From assembly GCA_003427395.1 (NCBI GenBank), contig BFEA01000158.1, positions 1,087,201 through 1,107,277 on the forward strand: a stretch of 20,077 nucleotides of DNA. The letters are read 5' to 3'. Each line of letters opens with the position of its first letter. The first letter of the stretch is position 1. This DNA is from Chara braunii. Lineage: Eukaryota; Streptophyta; Charophyceae; Charales; Characeae. Positions 16,894-20,077 of the stretch are shown in pieces. Below the pieces are notes generated by a model. The model had not been told where the DNA came from and did not search any database. It saw only the letters and a program-made list of their open reading frames with translations. The translations under genes and the position numbers were made by a program.

Positions 16894-17100
16894 ATAGGGG
16901 TACCTACGCGGGAGTCACAAAAACAGTTTAAAATTATACTTGGCTTTTTATGGACCAAAACAAGTTTCAAATTGCACTCCGAGTAACGTATACAAGCCAT
17001 CTTTCCAGTCAGGTGCATTGCCCGGAGTGCAATTTGGAACTCGTTTTGCCCCCCAAGTGTAATTTCAAACTGTTTTTGTGACCCCCGCGTAGTTTCCCCG
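16894..17100. mobile_element. Mutator-type MITE with long inverted repeats and 9-bp target duplication
   Basis: Inverted arms of roughly 95 bp start GGGGTACCTACGCGGGAGTC on the left and GGGGAAACTACGCGGGGGTC on the other strand at the right, then share ACAAAAACAGTTT and CAAATTGCACTCCG. TATGTATAT flanks it at 16885-16893 and 17101-17109, a perfect 9-bp direct repeat. A 9-bp duplication with long G-starting inverted ends is the hallmark of Mutator-like elements. At about 207 bp it has no coding capacity. Three extra bases (ATA) sit between the left duplication and the GGGG end. Confidence 0.85.
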
Positions 17101-17176
17101 TATGTATATCGACTAAGTTCTTTTTTCATCGTTTTTTTCTTATGCAACAGAAAAGGAAGGAACCTTTTTTTTGTTT

Positions 17177-17396
17177 GTTGAGAGCATAGGACTTTAATTA
17201 GACGGTCTACCCACCTCGACAACGTTTTTTTTCTTCGCCCCCCCCCCCCTTCCCTTCAAAAGTTCTCATTTGAATATTTGCTATTACCACCAAGATCTCC
17301 ACCGGAACCCGCTTCACCTGCTAGGAGAGCATAGGACTTTAATTGGACTTCAATTGTTGAGAGCATAGGACTTTAATTGGACGGTCTACCCACCCT
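17177..17396 (+). repeat. Three direct copies of GAGAGCATAGGACTTTAATT
   Basis: Copies at about 17180, 17325 and 17357. The first and third extend further (RGACGGTCTACCCACC). Confidence 0.9.
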
Positions 17397-17413
17397 TAAG
17401 CTCAAAAAAGTAA

Positions 17414-17444
17414 CAGAGGCCAGGACTCCTCAACAAACAACCCG
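17414..17444 (+). repeat. LINE 3'-end fragment, inverted orientation
   Basis: AGAGGCCAGGACTCCTCAAC plus AAACAACCCG is a diverged form of the sequence at 11209-11237 and of the reverse complement of 7512-7541. Confidence 0.55.
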
Positions 17445-17510
17445 TCGGAATAGTACAGGGGCCATTACCCAGCTTCGGCTAAGGAGCTGCACCTGGTCCA
17501 GAAAGGTCTT

Positions 17511-17580
17511 GGAATACAAGGACGCTGGACCTGGTCCAGAAGGTAATCTCCGAATACAAGGCCCAGCGTCCTTGTATTCC
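17511..17580. repeat. Perfect 18-bp inverted repeat (hairpin)
   Basis: GGAATACAAGGACGCTGG at 17511-17528 and CCAGCGTCCTTGTATTCC at 17563-17580 with a 34-base spacer that holds a second CCTGGTCCAGAAGG and a third GAATACAAGG. Confidence 0.9.
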
Positions 17581-17843
17581 TACGTTGAGTCGATCAACTA
17601 CGTAGCTGCCAAGGTTCAAACGGGAAACTTTAAGGTAATGATCTCGGAATCCAGAAAAAGGAACCTGGGCTTAATTCGACCAATCGTTCATTATTCCTAC
17701 TCAAATTACGGTAACCTTTAAATGAAAGGAAACGGCATGGACACTGTGAGAACTATTAACTAACCATCTTGAAAAAAAAAAATAAAAAAAAATCTAATAA
17801 CTAACCAAAACAGCAAACAAATTCCTACATCAGTCGTCCAGCC

Positions 17844-17867
17844 ATTTATTTATTTATTTATTTATTT
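17844..17867. repeat. (ATTT)n microsatellite
   Basis: About six ATTT units. Confidence 0.9.
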
Positions 17868-17956
17868 TGGTCATCCAATCATTTATAGAGAAACCATGCC
17901 GGACTAAACAGGGTCACCACCGGGAGGTGCTGAGCCTACGTCGGCCCTGCTCCCGG

Positions 17957-18122
17957 GGGCCAAGCCCCACTAGCAGCGTCGAGTTTCCTCAACGCCTGAA
18001 TCTGAACGTGTTTGTGGAGATGTGCAGAAATTGCGTTGAGTTTCCTCAACCGCGCATCGCCACAAACACGTCCAGATTCAGGAGTTGAGGAAACTCAACG
18101 CTGCTAGTTGGACTTGGCTCCG
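17957..18122. repeat. Foldback with about 66-bp arms
   Basis: The arms at 17957-18022 and 18055-18122 share CTAGCAGCGTYGAGTTTCCT, CAACKCCTGAATCTGRACGT and GTTTGTGGMGATG; the core 53 bp have only a few mismatches. The loop of about 32 bases contains another GCGTTGAGTTTCCTCAAC. It may be a small foldback element or could fold as a long RNA hairpin if transcribed. Confidence 0.85.
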
Positions 18123-18214
18123 AAGAAAAAGGAAGATTCTTGGGCACGCTCCCCGAACTCCTTTTTTTCCAATTTTTAATCTGCAAACAATTAGCGGCGC
18201 TCTATGATTACCAA

Positions 18215-18328
<114 letters not shown>

Positions 18329-18330
18329 TA

Positions 18331-19308
18331 ACCTCACCAGTGCACCCGCCGCCGTTCACGCCTCCGCTTCCACCTTCGCTTCCGCCCCCGGCCTCCGACC
18401 TCCCGGCGGCCCGGCCTGACTCCGCTACCACCTCCGCCTCCGGCTCCTACCTCCCCCCTACTTCTCCACTTCCGCGCGTGCCTCCGCCCCCGACCTCCGA
18501 CCTCCGGCGTCTGCCTCCCGGCCCGACTCTGCCATCACCTCCGCCTCCGTTCGCGCGTTCCCTCCCCTCCGACCTCAGCCTCCCGCCCCGACTCCGCTCC
18601 CATCTCCGCCATCGACTCGCGCCCCGACTCCGCTCCCACCTCCGCCCACGACTACGCTCTCACCTCCGCCAGCGACTCCGCTCCCACCTCCCGCCTTCGC
18701 CTGCGACCGTGACTCACCTCCCACCTTTGCCTCCGACTCCCGACTGCGCATCCGACCTCAGCCCCGCACTCCAACCTCCGCCTCCGCCCTTGCCTCCGCC
18801 AACAACTCCGAATTCGACCTCCAACCTTCGCTTTCTCTTCCGCCTCTCCCCCTATCTCCGCCTCTGCTCCCGCCTCGTCCCTGACTTCCGACCTCCACCA
18901 CAGGCCCCAACCCCGCTCCCACGTCCGCATCCGCTTCTGCTTCCCACATCCCACCTCCCACCTCCCACCTCCCCATCCACCTCGACCACGGACTCCGCTC
19001 CCACCGCGCACCTCCGCCTTCGCCCACGATTGCACGCCACTTTCGCCTCCGCCTCTCTCTCTCTCTCTCTCTCTCCGCGTCACCACTCCTGCCGCCGCTC
19101 CCGCCTCGTACTCCGACCCCCGACCTCCGCCTCCCGCCCCGACTCTCCCACCACCTCCACCTCCGCCTCCGCCTCCCACCTCCACCTCCGCCCCCGACCT
19201 CCGACCTCTGCCTCCCGCCGCAACTCTACTATCACCTCCGCCTTCCGCCCCGACTCCACCATTACCTCCGCCTCTCGCCCCGACTCCGCTCCCACCTCTT
19301 ATACCTGA
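18331..19308 (+). repeat. About 1 kb of degenerate CTCCGC/CTCCGA hexamer repeat
   Basis: Nearly one kilobase of C- and T-rich words (CCTCCGCCTCCGACTCC and relatives, CTCCCACCTCCG) with strong strand asymmetry. Open frames run through it on both strands (18340-19308 plus, Pro/Ser-rich; 18652-19338 minus, Gly/Glu-rich) because the hexamer lacks stops; they look like repeat artefacts. A TC run lies inside at about 19053-19075. Confidence 0.85.
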
Positions 19309-19406
19309 AGACAATTCCGACTTCGGACCTACGGACACGTTCGAATGCTTCGCATTCCCTTACTCGTGTGCAACTGAGAAAAACACAAGCTGGCGCAAAC
19401 ACAAAC

Positions 19407-19487
19407 AGAGAGAGAGAGAAACAAAAAAAACTGTTTGAGAGAGAGAGAGAAACACAGTGTGTGTGTGAGAGAGAGGGGGAGAGAGAT
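19407..19487. repeat. GA/GT-rich simple sequence
   Basis: Short GA runs at 19407-19420, 19436-19450 and 19467-19487 with a GT run between them. Confidence 0.85.
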
Positions 19488-19493
19488 GTAAAC

Positions 19494-19689
19494 ATGGTCG
19501 CAAAGAAAAACAGGAGAGTGTGCACGAGCTACAGGAATACAGACACTGAGAAAGAGGGACAAGAAGGCTTTCGCACCTTTTCGGCCGGCTTCCAATATCG
19601 CTCCAGTGGTGCAGCCGAATGGGGAAGCAAAATGTCCGTCGGGGCAGCTGTATGTGCCGATGACAGAGATGTGGATGACCTGAACTCAG
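19494..19689 (+). CDS. Candidate first coding exon, function unknown (weak)
   Basis: From ATG at 19494, an open frame of 65 codons plus one base (MVAKKNRRVCTSYRNTDTEK onward) ends at a good donor, CTCAG|GTACTG. Beyond the donor the frame stops at 19742. Complex, non-repetitive sequence between simple repeats is the main reason to consider it. No domain recognised, and any following exon would lie outside the window. Confidence 0.2.
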
Positions 19690-19744
19690 GTACTGATTTA
19701 TACGTTTTCTGTTTGCCGGTTGATCCGCCGATGGACCGCTGATG

Positions 19745-20022
19745 CAAATTTAAAGCATTGAAGTGCAGAAAGATGCCTGGGGGAGGTAAGGATGGAGGAG
19801 CGACCGCAGGAGCATTGAAGTGCAGCAATTGTTGTTCTTCCTGTCTATGCCTCTTGATGAAACAAAGAGGTCAGACCGGTGACGTGCGAGAAGCTCGTTT
19901 GTGACAAGCCAGACTGGACTCTCGTCTTTTCATCGTGCACTCACGTGTCTGTAACGTTCGCCGACAAGGCAGATAGCCAGCCTTGTTTTGCCCGCGCTCT
20001 TCTCTTCCAATGGCAGAAGAAA

Positions 20023-20025
<3 letters not shown>
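19745..20025. other. Unassigned sequence
   Basis: AGCATTGAAGTGCAG is repeated at 19753 and 19811. A donor-like GTAAGG lies at 19786. No gene recognised. Confidence 0.4.

Positions 20026-20077
<52 letters not shown>
20026..20077. repeat. (TC)n microsatellite running off the window
   Basis: At least 25 TC units to the end of the window. Confidence 0.95.

Noticed and set aside
18340-19308. 322-residue Pro/Ser-rich open frame and opposing Gly/Glu-rich frames
   Set aside because: Both arise from a stop-free hexamer repeat; no non-repetitive segment or domain supports coding.

Overview
This is nuclear DNA from a eukaryote, not a bacterial or viral window. It has a spliced gene, many microsatellites, poly(A)/poly(T) tracts, U6 snRNA-like copies, a reverse-transcriptase-type retrotransposon remnant and several inverted-repeat elements. 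The one gene I recognise is a Ctr/COPT copper transporter. Its transmembrane motifs resemble the COPT5 branch of green plants and algae, and the U6 fragments are plant-like, so a repeat-rich green-lineage genome (perhaps a streptophyte alga) is the best guess. The species is not established by the sequence.

Layout. 1-1.7 kb: a MITE-like inverted-repeat element (26-593), then a GC-rich block with a run of small hairpins, duplicated around an N. 1.97-2.17 kb (minus): a frameshifted piece of mitochondrial cox3, i.e. a numt. 2.9-6.26 kb (minus): the copper transporter gene, two coding exons separated by a 2.8-kb intron full of simple repeats. 6.7-7.6 kb: a 5'-truncated LINE with a long A tail. 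7.7-9.2 kb: repeat-derived DNA with a foldback hairpin. 9.17-9.81 kb: a U6-like sequence split inside its ACAGAGA box by a roughly 550-bp tRNA-headed SINE-like insertion. 10.43-10.84 kb: a second MITE of the same terminal-repeat type as the first. 11.1-13.4 kb: a possible larger inverted-repeat element containing a second U6 copy. 13.4-13.6 kb: a small TTAA-flanked MITE. 14.55-15.37 kb: a hAT-like element with an 8-bp target duplication. 16.0-16.9 kb: a block bounded by two 94-bp direct repeats, holding a tandemly repeated ORF and a third U6 copy. 16.89-17.1 kb: a Mutator-type MITE with a 9-bp target duplication. 17.96-18.12 kb: a long foldback hairpin. 18.2-19.3 kb: a TC/AC microsatellite followed by about 1 kb of one-strand pyrimidine-rich hexamer repeat. 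19.5 kb: a weak candidate first exon.

The window therefore holds one functional-looking gene in a landscape of nested mobile DNA. I found no multi-gene system. The most unusual observations are the SINE insertion in the U6 catalytic box, two U6-like copies that share a 4-nt insertion in that same box, and the expanding Met-box minisatellite in the copper transporter's N terminus. Most long open frames here are low-complexity or repeat artefacts and are not reported as genes.
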